A stretch of DNA of 64,000 nt. It comes from Bradyrhizobium sp. Ghvi (GTDB lineage Bacteria; Pseudomonadota; Alphaproteobacteria; Rhizobiales; Xanthobacteraceae). Positions within the stretch are counted from its first letter, which is position 1; each line of letters begins with the position of its first letter. Location: positions 1 to 64,000 of the forward strand of contig NZ_FOVU01000010.1 of assembly GCF_900115265.1 (NCBI RefSeq), written 5' to 3'. The translations under genes and the position numbers were made by a program. Below the pieces are notes generated by a model. The model ran no database searches, was not told the origin of the DNA, and was given only the letters and a program-made list of their open reading frames with translations. Positions 1 through 9,232 of the stretch are shown piece by piece.

Positions 1-221
1 GCCTGGTATCTTTTGAGGTCAACCCGCATCACCGACGGGCGCAGCTCGTCGTGCTCACTGGGAATGGTCGGCGCGCCTTCGAAGCCGCAATGGAATTGCA
101 GGCTCCCTGGATCAACGATCTTTCAGAAGGGCTGTCGGTCAAGGATATACGGATTGTCCATCGCGTGATCACGGTCTTGCGAGATAAGCTCGAGGGCAGC
201 CGCGAGGATAAGTCCGTCTGA
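1..221 (+). CDS. MarR-family regulator, 3' part (cut by window edge)
   Basis: This is the last 72 or so codons of a winged-helix MarR-type regulator, entering from the left edge and ending at the TGA at 219-221. It reads LVSFEVNPHHRRAQ, the beta wing, followed by the C-terminal dimerisation helices ending REDKSV. It is nearly identical to the 3' end of the complete MarR gene at 35321-35794, with about a dozen base differences over 221 bases; similarity stops right after the stop codon. Whether the gene is complete to the left cannot be seen. It is either a true paralogue or a duplicated fragment. Confidence 0.75.
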   Translation, partial: LVSFEVNPHHRRAQLVVLTGNGRRAFEAAMELQAPWINDLSEGLSVKDIRIVHRVITVLRDKLEGSREDKSV

Positions 222-257
222 CATGGCAAAAAGCATTGTGCTCGGCCCGGCGCGCGT

Positions 258-288
258 GATTCAAGCTCCCAAACTGGGCTTTGAATCA
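258..288 (+). terminator. Imperfect hairpin after the truncated MarR gene
   Basis: GATTCAA at 258-264 faces TTGAATC at 282-288, with a partly complementary interior (GCTCCCA against TGGGCTT) and a very small loop. It lies 37 bases after the MarR stop. There is no strong T-run, so termination is only a possibility. Confidence 0.3.
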
Positions 289-323
289 TGCGCCATTGAA
301 CTAACGGACTACGAATGAACAGC

Positions 324-770
324 CTAGCTGGCGCGGACGATGCCACAAGGAGCTTCAATTCCTGGGCGGCGTAGCCGGCCCTGCTTGGTGATCAGCTTCG
401 GTCCCTTCGGCGGCTTCTTCTCCGCACCGCTGTCGGCGAGTTTTTTGTTGGCCACCTTGGTGTACCGCTCGACTTCGGCTTGGCTCTTATGGCCGGAGCG
501 GCCCATCAGCTCGTGGGTGTTCAATCCGGCTTCCGCGCCGCGCCGCATGCCGCCTTCTTGAGACCGGGCATCCGGCACTCATCCGGTAGCCCGGCCAACT
601 TCACCCATCCCGCGAAGTCATTGCCGAGCGCCTCTTGCTGCGCATCTTGCCGCGCTTGGTGTTCAGATAGGTCAGCGGGACCACGCCGGCGATCGCGGTC
701 GGAATCGGCATTGCGTTGATTGCAGCGGCCAGCTCTTCGCTCTAGCGTGGGCTTCCAAGATGACGGCCAA
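324..770 (-). pseudogene. Tyrosine recombinase (phage-type integrase), C-terminal remnant
   Basis: Three reading frames on the minus strand must be joined to recover an integrase C-terminus. In order they give ELAAAINAMPI and LTYLNTKRGK (about 640-725), then GNDFAGWVKLAGLPDE and GLKKAA (about 560-640), then GLNTHELMGRSGHKS and VERYTK (about 440-530). The last block is the typical region around the catalytic His/Arg box and the site of the catalytic Tyr in site-specific recombinases. The usual HGLRKA is degenerate (PGLKKA) and at least two frameshifts separate the blocks. The N-terminal half is absent. It is a dead remnant of a mobile island's integrase, consistent with the decayed surroundings. 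Confidence 0.7.
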
Positions 771-1490
771 CCGTAAGGCGAGGTAGGCGGCATGCTCGGT
801 TTTCAGCGTACGTTATCGGTCAAGGACGATTTCGCCCTGCACGGCGGCCGTCCTAGGGCGGCGCCGATCGTGGTCTTTAGCAGGGGAGTAAATCCCAATT
901 GGCGAGGTCAACAATTTGTCGAATATCCATTGCGTGGGCGCCGAGGGCTACTTGTGAAAGAGTCCAGGCCCAACCAAGCGCCGCGCTTGCCGCGGCGAAC
1001 GTCGCCGCCAAAGCCGCTAAACGAGTCCGAAGACCTGCCGGTTATGCCGCTGGGGTGCTAATGACTCTCGCCGGCGATCGTGCCACGCGAGCCATTCCTG
1101 CGCGAAGCCGACCGTCAAAACCCGTAATTCGCCTATCGCGACAGAGCCGGTCGACACGGCGTCGGTTTGCGCCAATCTGGCTCGAACGTTCTGCGGGCCA
1201 AGCGTTTCAAGCGCCGTCAGTCAATCTTAGTCTCCCGCTTTCATGACCACATACGTCACGATAGGCCCGTGCAAGCTGCCGCCCGGCATTTGCATATGTG
1301 AATCGGTTGGCGCGTTGCTCGTGCGAGCGGCCGAGCGTTCAAAGAAGAGAGCAGCTCGTACAAAAGGCAGGACATCCATGCCTTGGCGCACGCATCCTTC
1401 CGCGCCACGATGCCGGTGAGGCGTCGTGCTGTAACACTCATCCGCAAACGCGGGCGAAATCAGTGTTCGGCGTCGGAGCGCCGTTGCTGT
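771..1490. other. Stretch without a supportable gene
   Basis: Open frames of 60-115 codons exist on both strands, but none shows a recognisable domain, a good ribosome binding site or low-complexity features of a real gene. It is probably eroded island DNA between the integrase remnant and the small gene that follows. Confidence 0.4.
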
Positions 1491-1694
1491 TTACTCTCGT
1501 GCGAGCGCCGCAATTGCCTTTTCGATCACTGTGATTTCTTGACTGACCTGAGCCATCGCTTCCTTCGGATCAATTCCAGTAACGCAGTTCAACTTCTGCA
1601 GGAGCTCCCGCCGATGCGTCAGAAGGTTCTCCAGCGCGCTGCGGTCGTTTAGTTTCACATAGCCGTCCACAATCAATCCAATCGAAAGAGACAT
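1491..1694 (-). CDS. Small hypothetical protein (67 aa)
   Basis: The product begins MSLSIGLIVDGYVKL and is a compact, mostly helical, charged protein rich in Leu, Glu and Lys, ending AIAALARE. The residue pattern looks like a folded small protein rather than antisense noise, and I recall similar small proteins from Bradyrhizobium, though no function is known to me. The ATG at 1694 is preferred to the TTG four codons upstream. It has no obvious operon partner. Confidence 0.5.
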   Translation of the reverse strand: MSLSIGLIVDGYVKLNDRSALENLLTHRRELLQKLNCVTGIDPKEAMAQVSQEITVIEKAIAALARE

Positions 1695-2071
1695 CGAAAC
1701 TCTCAAACAAAGCTGTTCTCAACGAAGATGCGTATAGCACATCGGAAAATGATGTCAGCCGCCGGGCGAGAGTACTGACGAGCGAGCTCGTTAGCGACAA
1801 GCGCCCGGCACCCGGGGCATGACCGACTATGCGCGTTACAAGCGTCCAAATCTGTTTGAGGGCTAGCCGAGCAGAAAGACGGCGTATGGCGAGCCAAAAC
1901 GCTGCGGATCGTCGCGATGGAAATGCTAGGCTAGGAATGATTTCACGAGCTGCCACGGTCCTTATCCGCCTGTCTCGGCTTCCGAGGCGCGATACAGTGG
2001 CGCGTCGACCGACGACATGTTCGCCCGAATATCTCTTCGTAGAGATTGCGACGACCTCAGGAGCGTTCAAA

Positions 2072-2281
2072 ATGCTCGATGAATATTTGGCCCGTATCCG
2101 TGCTCACCGCAACAACATCCACCGCTATCGTCGCCTGCTGAAGTCGAACCTGTCGGATGTCGAACGTCACTTCATCGAAAGCCGTCTGATGGAAGAGCAG
2201 ACCGCGCTCGAGTCTCTTTCGGCCGAGACCTTCCCGCTCGCGTTTAGCCTTCGGAAGGGAGCGGACATGCCGGCAAGCTAG
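2072..2281 (+). CDS. Small hypothetical protein (69 aa), Arg/His-rich helical
   Basis: It starts MLDEYLARIRAHRNNIHRYR and continues with a regular helical pattern (RRLLKSNLSD, ERHFIESRL), giving a basic amphipathic protein of a type common in Bradyrhizobium genomes. A good ribosome binding site (CAGGAG) lies about 8 bases before the ATG at 2072. A longer in-frame extension upstream is not supported because the Shine-Dalgarno site sits directly at this start. No function is known. It ends next to the converging effector-like fragment. Confidence 0.6.
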   Translation: MLDEYLARIRAHRNNIHRYRRLLKSNLSDVERHFIESRLMEEQTALESLSAETFPLAFSLRKGADMPAS

Positions 2282-2937
2282 GCGCGGAGCCGCGACCGAC
2301 GCGCGTGTTCGGGACCCGGTCGGCCTGATCTGCTGACCTGCGCCGGGCGCGGTGAAACCCCAATTCTACTCAGGGGCGCGAGGGCATAGCCTGGGCCGAG
2401 TAGGTCGAGCGTGCGCGTTCGCTCCGGGCCCAAACAGAACGCCACCGGCGATAGCTGTGCGAATTGATGTCCAACTGAGCAACAATGCTCAGTCTTTTCT
2501 TTGCGAAGAGCCAAAAGAGAGCTTGCATACTGTTTCGCCGTGGTGACGTTCATCCCTCCCTCGATGAGGGCCTCCTTAAGGCCCACGATAACGGGAGCAT
2601 CCTCGGAAAAAAGAGGCCACTTGTCCCACCCCACCACGGTCTCCGTTGATTGAGGCGGCTGCCGCGCCGAGGCCGCCGGCATTGCTCCACTACCTCCGCC
2701 TGTATCGGCGATCTCCCGTCCCGGCCGCTCAATGGCAACGCTTTGCGGATTGTTTAAGGTCCTCGGCCTCTTCGCGGGTCTCAACTCAGCTGTGTCATGC
2801 TCCTGGCTGATGAGGACCTCCTCGCTTGGCAAGAAGTTGTTTGTGGCAGGTGCACCCATCGACTCGTTCGGGGACTGCTGGCCGCCGCTAGATGCGTCTT
2901 TCGCTGATGGTACGGCCGTCGGGCATGGACCCAACAC
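2278..2937 (-). pseudogene. Type III effector-like fragment (NopD/Bel2-5-style repeat region)
   Basis: The open frame has an N-terminal Ser/Pro/Gln-rich stretch (SSGGQQSPNE, LRPAKRPRT) and then one module reading LKEALIEGGMNVTTAKQYAS around residues 115-140. This resembles the short helical repeats in the N-terminal half of large Bradyrhizobium SUMO-protease-type effectors. No protease domain follows: after about residue 145 the sequence becomes non-homologous and proline/arginine-rich. The first codons lie inside IS66 debris, so the native start and promoter are gone. The effector assignment comes from memory of family style rather than alignment, so confidence is low. A chance open frame cannot be excluded for the last 70 codons. 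Confidence 0.35.
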
Positions 2938-3370
2938 GCCGCTTCCAGGATCCGGCCTGCATTACGGCCCGCCTCGTAAAGCTTGCCAAAGCCGCTATAG
3001 GCATCGGCTGGAAGATGCCGCTATAGCCGACCAGATGGGCCTGGGGATGCTCGCCGGCGCGATCGCGCGAGTAATAAAATACTGCCCCCGGCGGGGCCTG
3101 CCCACCAACGGCAACTGAACTTCTCCCGGACGTGCTGGATCACTTCCATGACTTCGGGATCACCTCCAGCGTCTCGGCGCTGTCCTCCCCGAGCTTGGAC
3201 AACCTCGCTCCGCCGCAGCAGGCGCACGCCACAGGTCCCGGCACGAGCACCCGCTCGTGAGGCAGATGGTCCGGGAACGGCTGGCGCGACGGCCTCTTGC
3301 GCGTGAACGAGGCCACCTTCGCGTGGGAATGGTATCGTCGAGTTCGTCTAAGAGGCTGGATCATTCGGTT
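2890..3370 (-). mobile_element. IS66-family transposase (TnpC) remnant
   Basis: Around 3150-3340 the minus strand encodes the IS66 zinc-finger region: RPSRQPFPDHLPHERV, CACCGG, KLGEDSAETLEVIPK and then VIQHVREKFSCR in a shifted frame. Further left (about 2910-3050) the same strand gives HLVGYSGIFQ and LYEAGRN-like and WVHAR-like pieces typical of the C-terminal catalytic part. The intervening DDE core is missing and several frameshifts are present, so this is an internally deleted, non-functional copy. It abuts the effector-like fragment and presumably truncated it. Confidence 0.7.
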
Positions 3371-3659
3371 ACAACTTTCAACGTCAACTCTCGACAATGG
3401 GGATGATCTGCAGAGTGTGCGCGCCCTCGCTGACGCCACGCAAGCCAGGCATGACTGCCGTCCGCCGCGGTAAGGCCGATCGTGGTGTTTCGAGACCAGC
3501 CCCTCAGAACAGGTCTGGCCCGCGTGGGGATCAATTTTAAGGACATTGTCGAGGTTAACACTAACTCCGCCTTGTCGGCGCGGCGGACAACGCCATTCTT
3601 GTTAGAGCGATCCAGATGATGGATTGCAGTGCGGCTCGCACTCAAACTGGAAGTGAAAT

Positions 3660-3965
3660 GTGACGACCATCCTAGTCCTGTTAGGGAGCGCAATCAGCGG
3701 ACTGGGGACGGGCCTTTTCTTTCGGGTCTGGGCCATGATGCTAGTGTCTCCGGCAACCGCGGTCCTCGCCGCGATCGTTCTTCAGGCCTCCGGCTTTGGC
3801 TTCTTCGCTGGCGTGTCCGTCGTCGTCGGATGCCTCCTTGTCGGCCAGATCGCCTACATGCTGGCAGCGTTCTGCCTGCTTAAGGGAGACATCTCAGTTC
3901 AGGAAGAAGCCTACAGTGATCCAGGCGAACACCGCCATCAGGATGTCCGCGACAAGCACCAGTAG
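3660..3965 (+). CDS. Small integral membrane protein (101 aa)
   Basis: A GTG start gives MTTILVLLGSAISGLGTG, followed by three hydrophobic helices at about residues 3-20, 28-48 and 50-75 and a short hydrophilic tail ending VRDKHQ. The first helix may act as a signal anchor. No catalytic motif is visible. Similar small membrane proteins are common in Bradyrhizobium, function unknown. Its 3' end overlaps a possible opposite-strand gene by about 70 bases. Confidence 0.55.
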   Translation: MTTILVLLGSAISGLGTGLFFRVWAMMLVSPATAVLAAIVLQASGFGFFAGVSVVVGCLLVGQIAYMLAAFCLLKGDISVQEEAYSDPGEHRHQDVRDKHQ

Positions 3966-4103
3966 AGCAAGGCCCGTCCAGGACGGCAGCTTTCGGCGCA
4001 GCCGGAGGGTCTTTCGCCGTGTTAGCAGACGGCCCAGTAAGAAGGGAGGTGCGTACCTGACAGCAATGCCGACCGCACCTTTTTGAAACACCATGGATCT
4101 CAT
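3894..4103 (-). CDS. Possible small membrane protein (69 aa), convergent overlap
   Basis: The frame encodes a basic N-terminus (VRYAPPFLLGRLLTRRKTLR) and a single strong C-terminal hydrophobic helix (LALLVLVADILMAVFAW), which looks protein-like. It overlaps the end of the gene on the opposite strand. There is no recognised family. It could be a genuine tail-anchored protein or a shadow of the neighbour's 3' region. Confidence 0.35.
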   Translation of the reverse strand: MRSMVFQKGAVGIAVRYAPPFLLGRLLTRRKTLRLRRKLPSWTGLALLVLVADILMAVFAWITVGFFLN

Positions 4104-4786
4104 CGCGGCACACCTTTCAATGCTGCTGGTCGATTTACCGTTTCATCAGCAAGAGCGGTGCCAGCGCGGAGCATACGCGGCAGGGGGGCGGCGGAATGAC
4201 AGCGTTGGAAGTGTGTCACGGAACCTGCGTGTCAGCGGTCGTACGGCTAGCGTCCGTAGGGCATGTGGCGCTTTTACTGGAAACCGAAGATCCAGATGCG
4301 CCACGTCATCGGGCGTCGCGGATGCAGCTTCCGCTGAGCACGCCGCTGATGCTCGCCTTGGCGAGACCGTGCCGCTTGTCGGCGATGACATCCTACAATT
4401 CGCGGAAATCGGCCAGATGCTCGTAAACGGCATAGACGAGTGGCTGACGAACCGTTCACCACCGCCCGTTTTCTTGAACGGGCTATTGCGTATAGCGCGA
4501 CAATCAGGATGAGAGACTTCCTACCCAGATTGCCGCGCTACAGGCTAACGTTTTCGGCCGCATGGCTGACACTGCGTATCGTCACATCGCTCGGCGTGGC
4601 GCGTCTTGCTGTTGTGGCCGCCTGGTCACGACATCAGGCGCAAACTTTCTCACCAGAGGCCCCAGCTTGGCCCGACGCCTTCGTCCGCTTGGGGAGTTCT
4701 TCAAGATGCAAAGGGAGCAGGTCCTTATGTCGTTTGGCAGCTAAACGGGGAAGCGTCAGAAGTTGGTGACACCCTTTCCCTGACTT
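4104..4786. other. Stretch without a supportable gene, upstream of the tts box
   Basis: Several 60-140 codon frames occur on both strands without known domains. A minus-strand frame near 4330-4460 contains VYEHLADF and ADKRHGLAKASISG interrupted by stops, which may be a decayed gene I do not recognise. No promoter or repeat is evident before the tts box. Confidence 0.35.
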
Positions 4787-4820
4787 GTCAGCTTCTCGAA
4801 AGGCGGCGCTGCGAAAATGA
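4787..4820 (+). promoter_or_regulatory. Candidate tts box (TtsI-binding promoter element)
   Basis: The sequence GTCAGCTTCTCGAAAGGC at 4787-4804, followed by an A-rich stretch near 4812-4817, matches the rhizobial tts box core (GTCAG-TT-TCG-AAG). TtsI activates type III secretion and effector genes in response to flavonoids through NodD. It lies about 45 bases before the ATG at 4852, the usual arrangement for effector genes, and on the correct strand. Confidence 0.6.
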
Positions 4821-4851
4821 AGCCTGAAAGTGTCGAGTTGACGGGAACAGA

Positions 4852-5883
4852 ATGAAGATCGATCTGCCCAACGCGACACAAACGCCGCAACCGCCGGGTG
4901 ATTTGAATGCACAAACCAGCTTACAAGCACACCCTTCTGTGGATCAGGCGAACTTTGAGCGGCAACTTAGTGACATGCGGCCAATCCTCCAAACGTGGGA
5001 TTGAACTGCCGCTTCGAAATCTTCCAACGTTGGATCCCCCTCGACCCTAACGAAGGGAAATGTGCGAGCGCGTGCTATCCAGGAAGGCGAGCGGTGCCGG
5101 GCCGTATCCTTTATCACGGGACGCGCCGAACTTGCCGTCTCGCTGGCCGGAGCAAACGTTGAGACTCTGAAGAACGAGATCAGGCTGGCTGCGCAGCGAG
5201 TAGCAGGGTGGCCAGCAACGACCGAGTCTTCGGCGGGGGGCGGCGATGGCGACCGCATTCTCGAGGATGTGTTGGCATCGTCATATATGCGGCTGCACCG
5301 CTTTCAGAACGAGGCCATCGATTGCAAGCCGCGCCTGGATGAGGATGTGAGCGCCATCGAGCATGTGCGCTCCCTAGCGGATTTTCGTTGTCTCGCTAGG
5401 CCCCATGTTTCTCAGTCTGCCATCTGTTCGGACGACGAGAGGGAGGACGAAATTGATATGGCACGCCTCGGCGCGTGGCACACGCAAGGCCTTACCGATA
5501 GTGCTTTTGTGTCATTGTCCCAGGACCCCTCACGACTGCTTCTTTCAAAGGACCACAGTGAGCATGGCGCGCAGGCAATTGCAAAGAATGCTAAGGAGCT
5601 ACACACCTACATGGTGCCGAGCGTTGCCGCTTGGACAACCGAGAAAATCAAAGATATTTTAGAGCGCGGGCGTGCTCCCGGAGATAAGGAGTTGCTAGAT
5701 TGGGTGAGGGGAATACCGTCTCAGGAGACTGAGGTCTTGTTTTTGGGCGGCAATCTGGTTGACTATAAGACGTTCAGCGAACCGAATCCGTACAGGACCG
5801 ACCCACCGCAAGATGTTCGGCCGATCAAGAAAGCAAGGGCCAGCTCCCAGCGCGACATGATCGCAGACTCTCAAACCCGCTGA
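4852..5883 (+). pseudogene. Candidate type III effector with ADP-ribosyltransferase-like domain, in-frame stop at codon 51
   Basis: Reading from the ATG at 4852 gives 50 residues (MKIDLPNATQ to LQTWD), then a TGA at 5002-5004, and the same frame stays open from there to 5883. A 343-residue protein is thus split by one stop; the downstream part could restart at the GTG at 5062 (273 aa). The polar, Gln/Pro/Ser-rich start fits a secretion signal and a tts box lies upstream. The C-terminal domain carries an R-S-E series of the cholera-toxin-like ADP-ribosyltransferases: LHR (R80 of the 273-aa form), FVSLS (149-153) and ETEVLFLGG (E222 and E224), comparable to the EQEVSALGG of enterotoxin A chains. 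The ART assignment rests on motifs only. Target unknown; whether the stop is read through, or is an error, is open. Confidence 0.5.
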
Positions 5884-5959
5884 GCGCCGCTACCTGTTCG
5901 CCGACGAAGATGAGGGTTTCAGCCTGATCTGGTCCCGCCCCCAGCCCCGCAACGGCGAC

Positions 5960-6003
5960 TGACCCGGCCCACATTGCCTCCGAAGGCTGGTTCGGGCGGG
6001 TCA
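5960..6003. terminator. Long hairpin between convergent genes
   Basis: TGACCCG at 5960-5966 is the exact inverse of CGGGTCA at 5997-6003, and the stem extends to 10 pairs with one mismatch; a second small hairpin can form inside. It lies between the effector-like gene and the converging DUF3422 gene, where a bidirectional terminator is expected. There is no clear T-tract. Confidence 0.4.
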
Positions 6004-6099
6004 TTACCTTGCGCAGCAGCCGGCGGCGATCTTGCGGCAGCGTCGCACCCCGACCATGCGAGCGTCGCAGGACGGACGCACCGATTCCCTTAAGGGGCT

Positions 6100-7425
6100 C
6101 TAGTCGCAAGTAACCGAAGGCGCGTCGTTGTGCTTGAGGTGTCGCTTTCGGACATTGTAACTCACCAGCCAGATCACGCCGACCGCGATCGGCACGAAGG
6201 CTGCCGTCAGGAACGAGGGCTCTATTCGCAGTCCGACATCATGCGCGCCCTTGGCAAGATAACTAAACAGGCTCACCACATAATATCCTATCGCCGCGAC
6301 CGACAATCCTTCGACCGTGCACTGCAGCCGAAGTTGTTGTCTTGCGCGCTCGTCAATAGCCTGCAACAGGTCACGATTCTGTCGTTCGATTTCGACATCG
6401 ACCCGGGTTCGCAACAGATCGGCGGCACGCGCGAGCTTGACCGACAGAGCCGCCTGACGATCCTCCACGGTTGCACAGGTTCGCATCGCCGGCGCCATGC
6501 GGCGTGCCAGAAACGATGACCAGGTTGGATAGCCCGAGACATCGTTGCCTTCAATAATGGATAGTCGCGATTGGACCAGCTCGTTATAGGCCCTGCTGGC
6601 GCCGAATCGAAACAGGCTGCCGGTCGCGCCTCTTTCGAAGGATGCGGCCAGTGCCGTCAGCTCGGCAAGCAGATGGTTGTTGAACTGGAGCCCCTCACCA
6701 CTTTGCATTTTCTCGAGCGCCTCAACAAGACGGCGGTCGATGCGATCAACAGATGGTGCAAGCTCAAGGGCCGCCGACAGGCCAAGCAGCGCCAACGGAC
6801 GGTAGGTCTCGATTTCCAGGAGCCGTTGCACCAGCGCTCCGAGACCGTGCGACGTCAACCCAAGGTCGCAGACGAGGATTTTCGTGAAGCCTTTTTCGTC
6901 CACGCGGAAGTCTGAGGCGGCAACGGCTGCGCCGCTCTTTGTGGCAACCATGGCTAGGCTGTCCTTGTCAAAAATCTGTTCGGCCCGCTTGGTCGGCGAG
7001 GCGGCCCGCTCCACTTCTAGCCTAATCGCGACCAACAACTGTCCGTTCTGCCGCAACGCGCGGATCAGCGATCGGACAGTGCCATCAACTTTGTCAAATC
7101 GCTCGGCGGCAGAACAATTTTCGTTAGTCCAGATCCAGGTGAATGTTGTAAACTCTGAATGCTGCTCCCAGCGTAGCGTAACGGGCCCGATGACAATTTG
7201 ATGAAGTTTCGCCGATTGCTCAGGCGGGGTAAGATTGCGCTCGAGGCAAAAATCGATAAAGCGGCAGCGGTCGCTTGTGGCCGCCTCGCCCTGTGCAAGA
7301 AAAGCGAAGTGGATCACGCTGAAGGGCGAAACAAGGCGTGTGAAGGGGCGCGCGTGCACTTCGCGGAGCACAGCGTCGCGTTGCGGGTGTGGCGTGAAGG
7401 TTCGCAGATCCAGTTCATCGATCAT
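6100..7425 (-). CDS. DUF3422 family membrane-anchored protein (441 aa)
   Basis: The start MIDELDLRTFTPHPQRDAVL and the early block EVHARPFTRL are the hallmark of the DUF3422 family. The body is a long soluble region with a coiled-coil-like helical section around residues 330-380 (RAADLLRTRVDVEIERQNRD), followed by two hydrophobic helices near the C-terminus (about residues 385-405 and 415-435) that would anchor it in the inner membrane. Length is normal for the family, whose function is unknown. The ATG at 7425 is chosen over one 19 codons upstream because family members begin here. The gene is intact although surrounded by decayed DNA. Confidence 0.85.
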   Translation of the reverse strand: MIDELDLRTFTPHPQRDAVLREVHARPFTRLVSPFSVIHFAFLAQGEAATSDRCRFIDFCLERNLTPPEQSAKLHQIVIGPVTLRWEQHSEFTTFTWIWTNENCSAAERFDKVDGTVRSLIRALRQNGQLLVAIRLEVERAASPTKRAEQIFDKDSLAMVATKSGAAVAASDFRVDEKGFTKILVCDLGLTSHGLGALVQRLLEIETYRPLALLGLSAALELAPSVDRIDRRLVEALEKMQSGEGLQFNNHLLAELTALAASFERGATGSLFRFGASRAYNELVQSRLSIIEGNDVSGYPTWSSFLARRMAPAMRTCATVEDRQAALSVKLARAADLLRTRVDVEIERQNRDLLQAIDERARQQLRLQCTVEGLSVAAIGYYVVSLFSYLAKGAHDVGLRIEPSFLTAAFVPIAVGVIWLVSYNVRKRHLKHNDAPSVTCD

Positions 7426-8461
7426 GTATTGACGCTTCGCTTCAGGTGAGCAGGCAACCGTCAGCCTTGACGCGGGAGGCAATGGCAGTGCCGGGACGGT
7501 TGCATGCGGCTGCTGATCAAGTCATGCCGACGATCACTCCCGATGCCGCCTTGAACTCGGGAAAGAGGTCTTGCGGGCAGGAGCGTCAGGCTAGCCAGAT
7601 TTAGATGGGGCCGTCCCATCCAGATTTCGAATGACGCCGCCAACGGATGGTCCGGTGTTTCGCGCGAAATGTCGGCATTGTGGCTCAATAGGTGTAGCGG
7701 TGCTCGCGCGACGTTGGCGGTGGCGCGCAGCCCCGTTCGGCGAACGCCTAAATTTACGTGGACATGGTCGTCTGGCCGTCCCCAAGATGCCGCCGCTTGT
7801 CGCCGATGAGCACCTCGACTTTTTACTTGGGCATGCCAAGGTCGAGCGGCGGCGGGCGGAAGCTCTTTCGCGGTGACGCAAAGCTCCTGCTCGCCTTGCA
7901 AACGATCTGCGCGCCGGTTGGCGAGGTCGAAGATCGCGAAGAGCGAAATGATGGGCTCGGCCCTGGAGGACGACTCTCGCATTTGGTCAACAGACCCAGT
8001 GTGCGGGGCTTTACAAGAACGGGCATGAAGCAGCCTGCCAAAACGTTTTTCGTCCCACCAATATCTCTCGAGCGTGACAGACTTTCGATCGCACGATGCA
8101 AACGCGTCTTTATGTCCCATACCAAATTTGGTAGGCAGCCGTTTAGCTCCGCGTTGCGTAATCGGTCGTTCCCGCGGCAAAGGTTGATATTCGAAGCAGC
8201 TGCAATTTTGCTCCAGCAGAATCATCGGCCCCAAAGCCGCCGATCGATCCCGATATCGGACCAGAGTGCCGCTCACCGAAGAATTAAAGCCGTTATGTCT
8301 GCGCAGAATCGGTACTTCGTGGCCGTGGGTAAGCAAGCTCGACAATTTCGTTGCCGTCGCGGACGTCAACAACCAACAGGCAGATGGAACATCGAAGCAG
8401 ATGATGGGCTTCGAGCCGCTCGCAGCCAAAGTGCGGGCCTCCTAATTTGGTGTCTCACCGC
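7426..8461. other. Unresolved 1-kb stretch with overlapping long frames on both strands
   Basis: A 322-codon frame on the minus strand (7461-8429) and a 257-codon frame on the plus strand (7758-8531) overlap almost entirely. Neither contains a domain I recognise, and both are rich in Arg, Ser and Pro, which suggests chance frames in GC-rich DNA. A short plus-strand run near 8320-8445 (KLDNFVAVADVNNQQADG to KVRAS) looks more protein-like but has no identifiable start. Confidence 0.3.
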
Positions 8462-8554
8462 GGAGGGCGTCAGGAGGCCGATTCTCTGCGCTTGCGGCTG
8501 GACGCGATCATCGACATGGGCCATCCCCTGATGAAGCTTTCGCGGACGATCGAC
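8462..8554 (+). mobile_element. IS5-type transposase N-terminal fragment
   Basis: The 31-residue run GGRQEADSLRLRLDAIIDMG continuing HPLMKLSRTID resembles the beginning of IS5-group transposases, where this segment precedes the DNA-binding region. Similarity ends abruptly at about 8554, so only a scrap remains. Short, hence moderate confidence. Confidence 0.4.
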
Positions 8555-8744
8555 TGCTCGCTTCAAACCAATCAGGGCTTGTCTGGTCGAGTGGCCGGCG
8601 TCTTCGAAGAAGCCTCTAGCAATCCGCAGTCTGCGGCCTCCGCGACCATGGCTTGATTGTCCGATCCCTTTGTGCAATCTGGTGACGCAGGCGCGCGTGA
8701 GCCTTGATGCAAAGGCGCATGAAGAGCTCTTCCGGAAATGGCTC

Positions 8745-9075
8745 GCCGATATGGTTGCGCCGGCCGGCTGTTCGGCTTTGACGCAAATGTTCGCATTGAA
8801 ATGGCTGCATGACACTATCGGCGAGAGACGTGTCGTCTTCCGCAGCACCAGTCCACTTGTCCAATTGGAGGCGGTCAGGCGAGGCTTTGGCGTTGGAACG
8901 TTTTCCACCTACTGGCGGACCTTGAACCCACGCTCCGGCGCGTACCGGCCCTGAGACAAGGACCAATCGCGAGTTTGGGTTGCCGCCCACGAGGAGTTAC
9001 GGCAGGTCGCAAGGATGGCGGCGGTCTTTGATTTCGAGACCGAAATAGTCACAACAAATAGCGCGTTCTACGTTT
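8745..9075 (+). pseudogene. LysR-family regulator, effector-domain remnant
   Basis: Two frames are needed. The first gives FRSTSPLVQLEAVRRGFGVG and TFSTYW, the conserved last third of a LysR substrate-binding domain. A frameshift near 8930-8960 then leads to VWVAAHEELRQVARMAAVFD, the usual C-terminal helix, ending at the TAG at 9073-9075. The helix-turn-helix half is missing. It is a relic regulator next to IS debris. Confidence 0.6.
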
Positions 9076-9232
9076 AGTATCGCGAGCTCAGAAGTGATGT
9101 TAGCTCGTCTAGCCTACGCCGACCGAAATTGAGGATGGAGAGTCGTGATCCGAAGGTCGACCTCTAGATAAGTCACACGCTAGGGCGGTATCGCAAACCG
9201 GACGTGTTTGATCAATCGGCGCCGCCCGCAGC

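Noticed and set aside
5825..6109. 94-codon minus-strand frame between the effector-like gene and DUF3422
   Set aside because: It overlaps the 3' end of the effector-like frame and the terminator-like hairpin and has no domain.
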